This document shows positions 38,114 through 49,485 of a stretch of DNA of 64,000 nucleotides, one piece after another. Origin of the DNA: Primula veris (taxonomy: Eukaryota > Streptophyta > Magnoliopsida > Ericales > Primulaceae); the NCBI GenBank assembly GCA_963682055.1, contig OY821750.1, positions 4,962,501 through 5,026,500 on the forward strand, read 5' to 3'. The notes below the pieces were generated by a model that was not told where the DNA came from, searched no databases, and saw only the letters and a list, made by a program, of their open reading frames with translations. The position numbers and the translations under genes are program-made. The first letter of the stretch is position 1. Each line of letters starts with the position of its first letter.

Positions 38114-38820
38114 TCTGTCATTTACTTATGTGACAGAGGGACAAATATACGTAATGGAAACGTGAAACGTGTAAAAAAAGAAACACTAAGATTAACAGGT
38201 GAGCTAATGAAAAACGGGCAACGTGGTTTGTATTTTTCCTATATTCTTTTATTAATTCAGTTTTTTCCCTAGCCTAATTTTTATAGTCAAATTGTGTCAA
38301 TTAGAAGTAGATAATGTGAAAAAATTCGTTAAAAAGGATTAAATAAAAAACCGAATTTATCAACTTATGACTCGAACAAACTGAGACTATCACTGAATGT
38401 ATTTTTAATTTTTAGGTTTTAGTAGTGAACATGTAACACAAATTCAAAAAGTTGCATTGGTTGCAAGTTTTAAGATAACTTGAATATGTAGTATCCAGAT
38501 ATTGTCAAATGTTAACAAAGTAGAAGGTAAATTACATTTTTTTTGTATTTACTTTATTGTCAAATATTGTTACGTAACTCATGCAAAAACTATTTGAAAA
38601 CGAATTTTTGTGACGATTTGGCATATTACACAATAGAATAAGGGGTAAATTGGAACAAGGTTAATTAAAAGATGTGAAAAAACGACGTTGTTAAACTAGC
38701 TAAAAAAAATAAAAAATACAGACAGTCAAGTAAAGAAGTACAAATTTGAACTAATAAATAATACATATGTGATACTATCTAATCTAATACATTATATTTC
38801 CAAGTGAACAATCTAATTGA
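38114..38820. other. Intergenic, no gene recognised
   Basis: AT-rich DNA between the CACTA element and the fold-back element. A 65-codon open frame at 38075-38272 starts inside the CACTA end and is not credible. Confidence 0.5.
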
Positions 38821-38822
38821 TA

Positions 38823-38966
38823 TCATATTTTGTCATTCTGTACCAAAATATATCATTATAGAACGTTTCTCTTCAAATTTGAACTATGTGATAATTTTAT
38901 TGTGTGAAATTTGGGTAAAACGTTTTTCTATAGTGATATATTTTGGTGCAGAATGACAAAATTAGC
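38823..38966. mobile_element. Fold-back (MITE-like) element
   Basis: The arms at about 38825-38867 and 38919-38964 are near-perfect inverted repeats (attttgtcattctgtacca against tggtgcagaatgacaaaat, and more) with a ~50-base loop. Non-coding. A target duplication is not obvious. Confidence 0.7.
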
Positions 38967-38969
38967 CTC

Positions 38970-39608
38970 TCACGTTAACGTTTGTCAAGGACGTGATGTC
39001 ACATAATATTCCATAATTAATTTAGAAGGTGATATCTAAATTGAAAAGTTCTTATAGTGTGATATCCAAATTAAAAAAATCGAAATCTATATATCTAAAT
39101 TGTTAAAAACACATAATTTAGTTTGGTGCAGCAAACGTATAAAATCTCTTTCCAAAATTTCTCAACTATTGCATAATTGAGTATACGATAACGATTAACC
39201 CGAATAACAATGAAGTTTTTCTTGACATGTGAAATGTGAAATTGTTTTCTTTTTTTTTAACCATTGCAAGAAAAAAAATCTGTAGTTTTGTAGCTAGCCA
39301 TAGCCATGATTAAATCTTGTAGAACCAGTAACCAATTTTGGAAATACATACACAGAAGCATAAAAAAATGGTTTAGATCTCTTGGCAATCAACAACATTT
39401 CTTTTGACGAGCTGGGCTGTGATGTCTCATAAAATTCTTAAAATCATTTCCAGGTAAAAAAATATGACATACTCCACATTCTAAAGAGTTTAAAGAACAA
39501 GGGAAAAATTGTAGGAAAAATGCAGGTAATAAATAACATATGAGCTAAAATTTGTTTCTCAATGCTAGTGAACTTTAGAAACAACCCTGATTGAAAACAG
39601 ACTTGCAC
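38970..39608. other. Intergenic, no gene recognised
   Basis: AT-rich. It contains a short direct repeat (gtgatatctaaattgaaaag / gtgatatccaaattaaaaaa, ~39030-39080) and the downstream flank of the F-box pseudogene. Confidence 0.5.
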
Positions 39609-40745
39609 TTAACAATTTGGCACGAACCAGATTGGTGGTTGTTCGGCGAGGGCAAGGAGTGTGTCTTTATTCGCAACATAATAAAATGGAGAAATTGTTG
39701 AATCTTCAAGATTAAATATTCCGGAATCTATAGGCCCACGATCTCCAATCCTAAGCATGTCATCGTAATCATGAGTGAAGTAGATGGAATTAGGAGAACA
39801 TCCTGGGAATATTGAAGCAGGAATTGACATGGACATGTTATCTCCTAGAAAGAGAGATTCACCGGCCAAACTTTTCATCTTCACCCACCTTCTTCTCTTC
39901 GGGTTCCATTTGTACACTTTAAAACTTTTAGTGTCACGAAATTTTGGGGTATCTTCAAAATAGTGCTTAATATCCCTGCAAACCAACAACAAGTCTCCTC
40001 TAATAGATTCAACAAGATATTTATTTTCCGTGCAATAGACGTGCTCGTATAATGAAGGGACTTTTTGCGATAAAGAAAGATTCTGATCAAAGCAGTACAT
40101 CTTGCTTGACCCATCAACCGCAAGTAGTCGACCTTTGTAGTAAATAATGTCATCAATACAACCCTTAATTTCATCAATGTAAGTCCATTGAGCATCATTT
40201 CTTCCTGGTCTGATGGAAGCAATTTGGCCTGTACATCCATTACCGTAAATGACAACAATTTCATAATCAAGTGGCTCGGTTGAGGGGTCACTAGATAGTA
40301 TATAGCCTTGTGAATTTGGAAAGAAGGGTTTTTGTTATCCTTAGAAATTGGAGGGAGTTTAATGACTTTTGTGGGAGTAGTAGGGTCGATTAGGGTTACA
40401 ACGTGATCATCGCCTACAATAATTAACCATCCTCTTGAAGAGCCACCGTATCTAGTACTAAAAGGTATTCGAACTTCTTTGTCGATAATTTTTTATGTGA
40501 TGACATTATAAAGATTTTTCATTTCTCCTTTCTCGTTGTCCTTTTCCGGGATGAGAAGCAAAGGAAGTTGCCAGTTTAACTTTTTCAAAATTTTCTCTCG
40601 ATTTTTCATTGCACCATTGTACCACGGTACACAAACGGCACTGAATTTAGCATAGTCTGCAGTAAAAATTAAGGATTAATTTCTCCAAGATCAAATCCAA
40701 CAAGCGTTCAGGAAGCCTTGCCCAGTCTGAACCGGAAATTATACC
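39609..40745 (-). pseudogene. F-box / DUF295 (KIB-like) protein, broken
   Basis: The - strand gives an F-box start, SDWARLPERLLDLILEKL (~40725), then after a frameshift near 40670 FSAVCVPWYNGAMKN, NWQLPLLLIP and GGSSRGWLIIVGDDHVVTLI. A second frameshift near 40310 leads to DYEIVVIYGNGCTGQIASI and an intact final stretch of 163 codons (YKWNPKRRRWVKMKSLAGES, LFLGDNMS, PGCSPNSIYFTHDYDD, then a WFVP tail). F-box first and DUF295 beta-propeller last is the standard order in this plant-expanded family. Lesions: two frameshifts and an in-frame TAA near 40494. There is no start codon in frame at the F-box. Family members usually act as SCF substrate receptors. This copy is probably dead. Confidence 0.82.
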
Positions 40746-41020
40746 TATATCATTGCAAATTTAGTTAAATTGTAGTTTTTAGATTAATGTTTTTTCCTTG
40801 AATTAATTATGAATCGGTATAAGAAAATAGTGACACTACTGAAAAGAGGTTTGACTTTTAGTTGACGAAATATTAATTCCCTTCCTTGCATACAGAATAT
40901 TAGTAACTGATTTACAATTTTGATGACATTATTTTTCAATAATATGAGGCAGCATTGGCGCAGCTGCTTTTTTTTTTAAGCAGATGGGGTTATTATTAAG
41001 AGAAGAAAAATAATTACGGA
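40746..41020. other. Upstream flank of the F-box pseudogene
   Basis: AT-rich. No start codon or first exon for the F-box frame could be placed here. Confidence 0.4.
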
Positions 41021-41029
41021 TAATTACGT

Positions 41030-41505
41030 ATCAATAAATTTAATTATATAAAATATATCTATGTGTACTTATTTACAATTAGATACATATACGTATTTAC
41101 AATTAGGTACATATGTTATAAAAAATAGCAAAATATACAAAAAATAAAATAAAAAACAGAAGATTTTGATTTTTAAAAAAAAAAATCAAAAAAGTTGTAT
41201 ATAGTATCAAACATAATTAAACATGATTGTACACGATTAGATATGATTAGACATCCAGTATTGGATATGATTACACATGATCAGTCATGATCATAAATAT
41301 TTTTTATATAAAAAAATGTATTTTTTAAAATGTTGGTTTTTTTAATTTTGGTTTTAAATTTTTTTGGATTTTTTAATAACATATGTACCTATTTCTAAAT
41401 AAGTTCAAAAAATATGTACTTATTTGTAAAAGAGTTATCAATTTCAAAACTACCGATTTTTTGTAAATAAGTTTCTAACTATATACTAAATAATTATTTT
41501 TCCAA
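41030..41505. repeat. AT-rich dispersed repeat, second copy
   Basis: Same family and orientation as 23391-23830: ttagatacatat, gtatatagtatcaaacataa, iterated gattagacat-like motifs, then aaaaaaatgtattttttaaaat and atgtacctatttctaaataa. Non-coding. Confidence 0.75.
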
Positions 41506-41509
41506 GAAA

Positions 41510-42790
41510 AATTGGTGATAGTGTTAAGAGAACTAGGTACCCAAAAACCATGTATTTGAAGTTTTGGACAATTAAAATATTTATTGATAACTATGTTAAA
41601 GATCAAAGAAATTGCCGTGGAAAGGGAAAAGGACCGAAAATCAGCTTAAATTTGGAAAACAACGATTACATGGCTTATTTTAAAAGAAAGGGTAAACGAC
41701 GGAGTAAAACAAGGCACGTACAAACAAACAATATTTTTAACTTTAATATAAAAATATTGTTTTTTTGTAGATTAACGATGGCGAAAGTGTGATCCGGCCA
41801 TACGAAAAAAATTAGTATAAATTGTTACGATGCAAGCAATGAAAACATGATTTTATTTTTCTTGTAGAAAATAAAAACCCAGTGCACGAACTAATGCCTT
41901 CTCTTGAAATTTTATCTTCTTGTAACAAAATTAATTCCAACCAAATATATATAACTTTAATTACGCTAAATAAAAAGTTAACTATATCTATTTGGGGAAG
42001 TGACAGCACAAGCTAAACAACAACGTAGTATAGTTTCACACACACAAAATCAACCGTGATTACTTATAAACAAAATAAAATAAAATTAGAGACTATGATC
42101 TTCTATTTCGTTTCATGTCCACTTAGCTATTTAATCTGAAATATTTGTATAAAGAAATTATTGTTTTTTTTACAATTACAATTAGACATGTATCGATACA
42201 CTGCATTACAACAATTTTTTTTTAAAGTGATAAATGTAAAATTCAGTATAAAGTAAACATTGGATCTTTAAAAAAACATCTAGAGCAATATTATGTATAA
42301 ATGTTATGAAATTTGAGTATAATATATTATAAAAACTTATAAATATGTCAAGTCTGTCTCAAGCCTTCTGCAACATAAACCAAAATTGTTTTTTGGGCAA
42401 CCCTAACCCAATAATACAATTATCGGTAAGAGTAATATCTATTTAATAATGATCTACATATAATTGTGCAGTTTAAGGCTGGGTGAAAGGTAATTAAATT
42501 TAGTTCCTGCCCCAAATAATCTGCTCTATATATTAATTTTCTATTTTTACTATGCACAACTGTAATAATTGGCAACCAATTTTTTTAGTTTTGGATAACC
42601 CGGCACCGAATATAACTTGTGAAATTTTAAAAGTTTGAACAAAAATAACCAAAGAAAGGACAGAAACGAATAAGTAGAGAGAAAAGAGAGAACTTACAAG
42701 AACCCATCTATTAATTGAAGAATCAACTGCCGAGATTATAACTTGTACGAGTTGAGACCGAGATTTTTTATAAATATAAAAATATTATTC
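41510..42790. other. Intergenic, no gene recognised
   Basis: AT-rich DNA up to the LTR of copia copy C. An 80-codon open frame at 41550-41792 is Lys/Arg/Asn-rich from base composition and matches nothing I know. Confidence 0.5.
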
Positions 42791-42791
42791 C

Positions 42792-43015
42792 TGTTGTAGA
42801 ATATTATTGGGCTATTGGGCTTATATTTTATGTGTCCAAGTGGATTGTAACTTTACCCCTCTATCTATATAAAAAGGGTTAGCTGTCTTATATTTTACAT
42901 TAATTCATACACATTCTGATTAATAAAGTCTCTCTTATTGTTGTCTCTCATACCTCTCTCTATATCTATACATATCTCTATATATATCTATAACGAGCTA
43001 ATATGTCACACAACA
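42792..43015 (+). repeat. 5' LTR of copia copy C
   Basis: 224 bp, TGTTGTAGAATATTATTGGG ... TCACACAACA. It has a ctatctatataaa promoter box and the ctgattaataaag motif seen in all LTRs of this family. Confidence 0.9.
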
Positions 43016-44555
43016 TGTTATCGGCATTTTGCTCGCGGAGAATAGGATATACGCTTGCGGATATTGGAGATTTTGGGTAAACGCAACGATATTGAGTATT
43101 TATAAATCTTGAGGTTTATCCGATTTTTTTAGGGTTTTGCTATATCGACATTTACCAACATATCGTACGTAAGGTACCGAATTCAAAACTTAATTTATTT
43201 CATATATGTGATCGCACGCATTATTTTATGGATAACTAAAACATGATAAATATACCGTAGTATATAATTCATGTGTATTATAGTTTGTTACTTGCATGGA
43301 TAACTAAAACATGATCAAACTGTCTATAAAAGCCTATTGATATGTAATATATATCGTGTACTGTAAAATTGTATTTTTATACCAAAAAAAAAATCAGTAA
43401 AAGACATATAATCGGGTTGTAAATCGGAAATCATGTAATTGTATAACATGTATTAATCTGTGGGATTAAATCTATAAAAAAAAATGAAAACAGTAGGACT
43501 GTTTTGTAATTCGCTGAAACTATTGACTGTGCATGTTAATTACTAAAGGACTAAACTGAAAGTTGTCTGAAATTATGGACTGAAGTTGTAATAATGCTGT
43601 AAATAGATATATAGTTTGCTAAAATTACACGGATAGTCCCTGTAGTATATAACATGTAAAAAAAAATTATATATGTGTTATAAAAATCAATATTCGGTCT
43701 AAATATCCATCCACATGCATATATATTTATTAAAAAGGCAAGTGAATAAAAAAATTTGCATGTTAATTGAATAAATTGATGTGTTTCCATATAAATTTAA
43801 TTCATCCTATTGCATGATTTAGTTAACATGTATAAAACTTACACATAAAAGTAATAGATTTGTATAATGGTTTGCCTGTTTACGAAATTTCTCGAAATAA
43901 TTTAAAGTGTTTTGAGCAAATTCCTTTGACAAATGTGACCAAACTTTAAATTATGAAATTTTAGGCAATACTTGTGGGATAGTTGATTTTTTTTTGGAAA
44001 TAGTGGTTAATAGTGTAGCACATAATTTCACCAACTATTTGCCTAAAAAAGTACTCAGTGACAATGATTCTGGACCTGTCGTTCCAAATCAAATTATTTG
44101 GTAAAACCAAATTGATTTGTCAAATATGAGGTCTTATACTCATGTAGGTCCTGCCGTACCTTATTGAGTTATAAAATATTCGAGAAAACCAGTGTTATCT
44201 GGTAATAGCTCATAAAAGAATTGAAATTTCTTTACATAGCCTCCATTCAATACGATCAAAAGCGTATTTTAGAGAAATTGAAATGTCTTTCAAGTGGTTG
44301 CTACCACATTCTTTAAAGCATTTAAAGTTAACTTATCATTTCGCCTGTCATCGAAATGATAAATGATTTAGATGCTAAGACATGATTGTCTGTACTATCA
44401 TTTGCATGTTGTTGATTGATAAGAGCATTTTGATATTGTGGCATTGACCGAATGAGATATTCCCGGGTCAAAAGACGATACTTAATTTATAATCGCATCG
44501 CATTTGGATTCTCTCTGAGAATATATTTCGTGATTAATCCGAAATTCATGCCACT

Positions 44556-45744
44556 TGTTGGCCCGTGCGGCTAAACCTTAGAGGGGGGTGAATAAGCTTT
44601 TAAGCGGATTTCGCCTAATTAAAAATAAGTGCAACTAACAACCCAACTATCGCAATTCTAAGCTTAAGTGTTTAACAAAAATCAATGAAACGTTAGAAAT
44701 ACTACACAATAGCAAGAAAATAAGCAATAATAAGGAATTCGTAAAGTAAAGAGTAAGGGAAGAGATTGACACCACGATATATAGAGGTTCGACAAACCCG
44801 CCTACGTCATCGCCTCGGTATTCTCGCTATCGAGTATTTCACTATAATCTTCTTCCCAAGATTACAACCTAACGAGCTAATCGACCGATTAAGCTCCCCC
44901 TCACTCTATGAGTATCCCGAATGAAAAGACCTAGAGCTTTTAAGCAACACTCGCTTACAAAGCCTCTACCCGATCACTCGCTCACAAATGAGTTTATAAT
45001 TCACTCTACAATTTTAATCGAAAGTGTATCGCTCACACACAAAAATTCTCGAAGTGTTTATAAGATTACAATAAGAGTACACTCAAGAATTTATAAGATT
45101 ACAAGTGGGAATTGTGTAGTATAAAGCTTTTTCTTGCTTTGATATTGTATTGAATTTTTATAGAGATTGGGTGTGTGAATGGTGTGTTTATGAGAGGTAT
45201 TTGGGGATTTTTGTAGACCAAAAATGTCTATTGGATCTCTCATGACCGTTTGGAGTGGTTAAGAGTTTTACCCAATGGTTAAAGCCACTTTTTAAAAAAG
45301 CTAAAAAGCTGTTTTTTGTGATCTGCACTTTGACCCACCGGTGGGTGTCTTCTGACCCATTGGTGGGTGAAATCTTGCTTGGTTGTGGAACATTGACCCA
45401 CTGGTGGGTGTCTTCTAACCCATTGGTGGGTGAAATCTTGATTGGTTCTGGAACATTGACCCACTGGTGGGTTCTGTATACCCACTGGTGGGTATACCTA
45501 GAGATTTATGTGTTGAACTATCGACTTTGAAATGCTCGTAACTTGCTTGTTCAGACTTCAAATTTACTTCCGTTTGAACCGTTGGCTTCGTTATCGAATG
45601 TTCTATCATTTTAAAGTCCTGAAATATACATTTTCTATTTTTGAAAAAGACAAAGCATTATATCATCGAATAGAGAAATTGTAAAATCATTAATACATAA
45701 TCAAACGTATAATCAAAATCAATTATGGAACCCATGGTTCAACA
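44556..45744 (-). repeat. 3' LTR of the gag-only element
   Basis: 1189 bp, with the same ends as the 5' LTR. On the - strand it carries a hairpin array (45496-45334) upstream of a TATAAAAA box (45162-45155). Open frames on both strands through the array are by-products of the repeat. Confidence 0.93.
45334..45496. repeat. Array of six CCCAYYGGTGGG palindromes in the LTR
   Basis: Palindromes at 45334-45345, 45356-45367, 45397-45408, 45419-45430, 45460-45471 and 45481-45492, spaced alternately 22 and 41 bases (63-bp tandem unit, 2.5 copies). The last is extended to 9-bp arms by TATA on both sides. The same array lies in the other LTR at 49073-49240. Confidence 0.9.
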
Positions 45745-46021
45745 ATCTCCCCTATTTTGATTATGACAAAATAATGATGATTTTACAAGTATAAAATATA
45801 TCTCCTCCATTTTAACAAATCGCATTTCTCTAAATATCATTTTTCTCCCCCTTTGGCATTATCAAAATGCAATTAAAAAAAAAATTGGGGTTTTGTGGAG
45901 GGTTTTCATAGAAACAACAAACCATGAAAAATATTGTCCTGATGCATATGACACAACTAATCACATATATGTAAAGATTATAGAGTAGAGTGTACCGAAT
46001 ATGTGATGTCGAGTCCGCTCT

Positions 46022-48235
46022 CTAATGGCATTTGCATTGAACGTTTCCAAGTCCAAGTATGTGATACCATTTGTTGGTATGCCTTCCACTTTTGTCGATC
46101 AATGGTATTCCATTTTTTATGGTGGAGTCGATTTTATGGACTTCCATGATTTTTACCGGTGTTGTCAACCAATTGTTGATTTTCTCCTTTTGAACGGAGA
46201 TACCTACAACACATGTTTTGTCTTTAGGTCCCCAATTTCTTTTGGGTCCGACATTGTTAGTGGCATTTCTCTTTACTAACCATTTTAAATCGTTTCTATT
46301 CACACAAAAATAATAAGGACATCTAGAAGAAATATGCTCATTTCTACTACAATGCATAGATTTTTTCGCATAACGAGATTTATACAAAGTTTTGGAAAAG
46401 TTTTTCGGAGTATCCAATTTGGTTTGAAAACCTAAACCTTTTCTATCATTAAAAGATTTTTGAAAAATCTTGGAAGCACTCCCTTTAGTAAAAACAACCT
46501 CTTGTTTAGGCGGGGTAGGAGTTTGAGAAATGTTAGAGGCTTTGACGAAGTAGGTTTTGTTTGAATTAGAACTACCACAATCATAACCTAAACCACTTTT
46601 GTCATTAACATCTTTTTGACAACTCAAAATCTCATCTAAAACGGTTTTACCTTTAGAAAACTTTGAAATTGTTAAATCAAGTTTTTCAATGGAAATGACA
46701 AGATCGTTGTTTTTATTTTTCAAAGTTTCATTCTCGGTTTCTAAAAGCTTGACCTTGTCATTTAAGTTAAATGCTAGAGAATTTAAAAGCTTGTTTTTGC
46801 TTTTAACTTTATCGAAAGCATCCTTTAACTCTTCAAAATTTTCTACTAAGTCGCAATCTAAAGAAGGGGATTTTGAAAGAGTTTTAGCAAGTCTAGACAC
46901 TTCATTTTTAAGAAAGTTGATCTCGATTTGTAAAGGCTTGTTTTGAATAACGAGATCATTGTTTTTATCTTTCAAGTCTTCCTTTTCGTCATCTATATCA
47001 TGTAAAGAAAATGACGATTTCGGAATAGACTCATTTTCAATTTTATCTCTTTTCAAAGATCTTATTTCTTCATTGAGAGAAGAATTTATCCTTTTAAGAG
47101 ATTCAACTTTTTCCGAAATTTTAGGAAACCTTTTAGAGTAAACATCACATATATGAAGTAAATAATCGTAGGATAGATCATTTACCTCACCGGTTTCGCT
47201 TTCACTTTCACTTGAAGACGATTGGTTAAGTTCATTGTTGTCTTCCATGGCCACATAACAAGCAACATGACCGAATTCGTCTTGGTCGGAACTATCGCTA
47301 GAGCTTGAAGCAAATATCTTTTTCTTGCCTTTGCTCTTGCGATTCTTGACGCAATCTCTCGCTATGTGTTCTTCATTGCCACAAGCATAACTAACAAAAT
47401 CGTTAGAAATAATTGAACTATTTGACGATTTACCTTTATGTTTGTGTTTGCCTTTAAGCTTTAGTATTTCCTTGACGATCCGAAAAATTTGCATTGAATT
47501 TTTGTCGTCATTAGGTAGCTCATCGCTTTCGTCACAAGTTGTTCCTTTGAAAGCTATCTCCTTCTTTTTCGAGATTGGCTTGTGACTATTGAGGGTGATC
47601 TCGTGAGTAATGAGTGAACCTGTCAATGCATCAAGAGTGTATGTGTTCATGTCGTACGCCTCTTGAATTGCGGTGACCTTCGGTTCCCATTCCTTCGGTA
47701 AGCTCCGAATCACCTTTGAAACCATTTCCTTACAAGACAAACACTTACCAAGAGATGTTAATCCATTAGTAATAATGGTAAACCTAGCAAGAATATCGGA
47801 AATAGTTTCTCACTCGCTCATCTTAAAAAGCTTGTAGTCATGAACTAAAAGTTGGAGTTTGCAATACTTAACTTGGTTAGTTCCCTTGTGCATAACCACT
47901 AACTTATCCCACATACCCTTAGCCGTTTTACAAGCGGAAATTTTTTTGTATTCGTTTGGTGAAACGGCACAAACAATAGCGTACATTACTTTAGCGTTAA
48001 TAGAGTAGGCTTCTAGTTGAGCGTCATTTAATTCCTCTACGGGGATTGGGTTTTCGCTATTTTTGGATGTAGGTGCGGAATATCCTACTTTTATGCTCAT
48101 CCAAAGTTTAACATTGTAACTTTGCAAAAACATACTCATCCTATCCTTCCAATATGAATAATTTATCCCATCAAAAAATGGTGGAGTATTGGGTGATGAA
48201 GCAATACCGGAAGCGAAATTAAGTATGTTAGCCAT
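46022..48235 (-). CDS. Gag polyprotein of the gag-only element, one internal stop
   Basis: A single frame of 737 codons from ATG at 48235 to TAG at 46022, interrupted only by TGA at 47812-47810 (codon 142). Residues 1-141: copia gag N-terminus (PPFFDGINYSYWKDRMSMFL). Residues ~150-240: UBN2-type core (KVIRSLPKEWEPKVTAIQEA, LDALTGSLITHEI). Zinc knuckle one (CGNEEHIARDC, ~285) has lost its first Cys. An acidic Ser-rich stretch and long heptad-like coiled coils follow (~350-520). Knuckle two (~630) reads CSRNEHISSRCPY, also lacking a Cys. The tail does not reach a protease motif. Gag would form the particle that packages the element's RNA; RT and integrase must come from elsewhere. The TGA could be a recent mutation or a read-through site. 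Confidence 0.85.
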
Positions 48236-48297
48236 CGGGATCTAAACTCTTAAATCGCTAGATTTCTATATGCAAGAGTCTCGGCTCTGATACCAAT

Positions 48298-49485
48298 TGT
48301 TGGCCCGTGCGGCTAAACCTTAGAGGGGGGGTGAATAAGGTTTTAAGTGGATTTTGCCTAATTAAAAATAAGTGCAACTAACAACCCAACTATCGCAATT
48401 CTAAGCTTAAGTGTTTAACAAAAGTCAATGAAACGTTAGAAATACTACACAATAGCAAGAAAATAAGCAATCATAAGGAATGCGTAAAGTAAAGAGTAAG
48501 GGAAGAGATTGACACCATGATATATAGAGGTTCGGCAAACCCGCCTACGTCATCTCCTCGGTATTCACGCTACCGAGTATTTCACTATAATCTTCTTCCC
48601 AAGATTACAACCTAATGAGCTAATCGACCGATTAAGCTCCCCCTCACTCTATGAGTATCTCGAATGAAAAGACCTAGAGCTTTTAAGCAACACTCGCTTA
48701 CAAAGCCTCTACCCGATCACTCGCTCACAAATGAGTTTATAATTCACTCTACAATTTTAATCGAAAGTGTATCGCTCACACACAAATATTCTCGAAGTGT
48801 TTATAAGATTACAATAAGAGTACACTCGAGAATTTATAAGATTACAAGTGAGAATTGTGTAGTATAAAGCTTTTTCTTGCTTTGATATTGTATTAAATTT
48901 GTATAGAGATTGGGTGTGATTGGTGTGTTTATGAGAGGTATTTGGGGGGTTTTTGTAGACCAAAAATGTCTATTGGATCTCTCATGACCGTTTGGAGTGG
49001 TTAAGAGCTTTACACAATGGTTAAAGCCACTTTTTAAAAAAGCTAAAAAGCTGTTTTTTGTGATCTGCACTTTGACCCACCGGTGGGTGTCTTCTGACCG
49101 ATTGGTGGGTGAAATCTTGCTTGGTTTTGGAACATTGACCCACTGGTGGGTGTCTTCTGACCCATTGGTGGGTGAAATCTTAATTGGTTCTGGAACATTG
49201 ACCCACTGGTGGGTTCTGTATACCCACTGGTGGGTATACCTGGAGATTTATGTATTGAACTATCGACTTTGAAATGCTCGTAACTTGCTTGTCGGACTTC
49301 AAATTTACTTCCGTTTGAACAGTTGGCTTCATTATCGAATGCTCTATCATTTTAAAGTCCTGAAATATACATTTTCTATTTTTGAAAAAGACAAAGCATT
49401 ATATCATCGAATAGAGAAATCGTAAAATCATTAATACATAATCAAACATATAATCAAAATCAATTATTGAACCCATGGTTCAACA
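48298..49485 (-). repeat. 5' LTR of the gag-only element
   Basis: 1188 bp, TGTTGAACCATGGG ... GCACGGGCCAACA on the - strand. It is highly similar to the other LTR; over the first ~390 bases of the + strand I count about 13 substitutions and one indel. It contains the six-palindrome U3 array at about 49073-49240. Confidence 0.93.

Larger units (their letters stand above)
44556..49485 (-). mobile_element. Gag-only LTR retrotransposon (TR-GAG type), nested in copy C
   Basis: 4930 bp. LTRs at 48298-49485 (5' on the - strand) and 44556-45744 (3'). The 5-bp target duplication CCACT is perfect (44551-44555 and 49486-49490). The primer site next to the 5' LTR reads TGGTATCAGAGC (complement of tRNA-iMet; 48295-48284). 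The polypurine tract AAAATAGGGGAGA abuts the 3' LTR. The 2.55-kb interior holds one long gag frame and no integrase, RT or RNase H. This matches the published class of terminal-repeat elements carrying only GAG. It is a recent insertion compared with its host. Confidence 0.93.

Noticed and set aside
41550..41792. 80-codon + strand frame rich in Lys/Arg
   Set aside because: Base-composition artefact in AT-rich DNA. No promoter or family match seen.
45255..45530. 91-codon frame repeated at 48997-49272
   Set aside because: It lies in both LTRs of the gag-only element and runs through the palindrome array. Similarity reflects the LTR repeat, not a gene.
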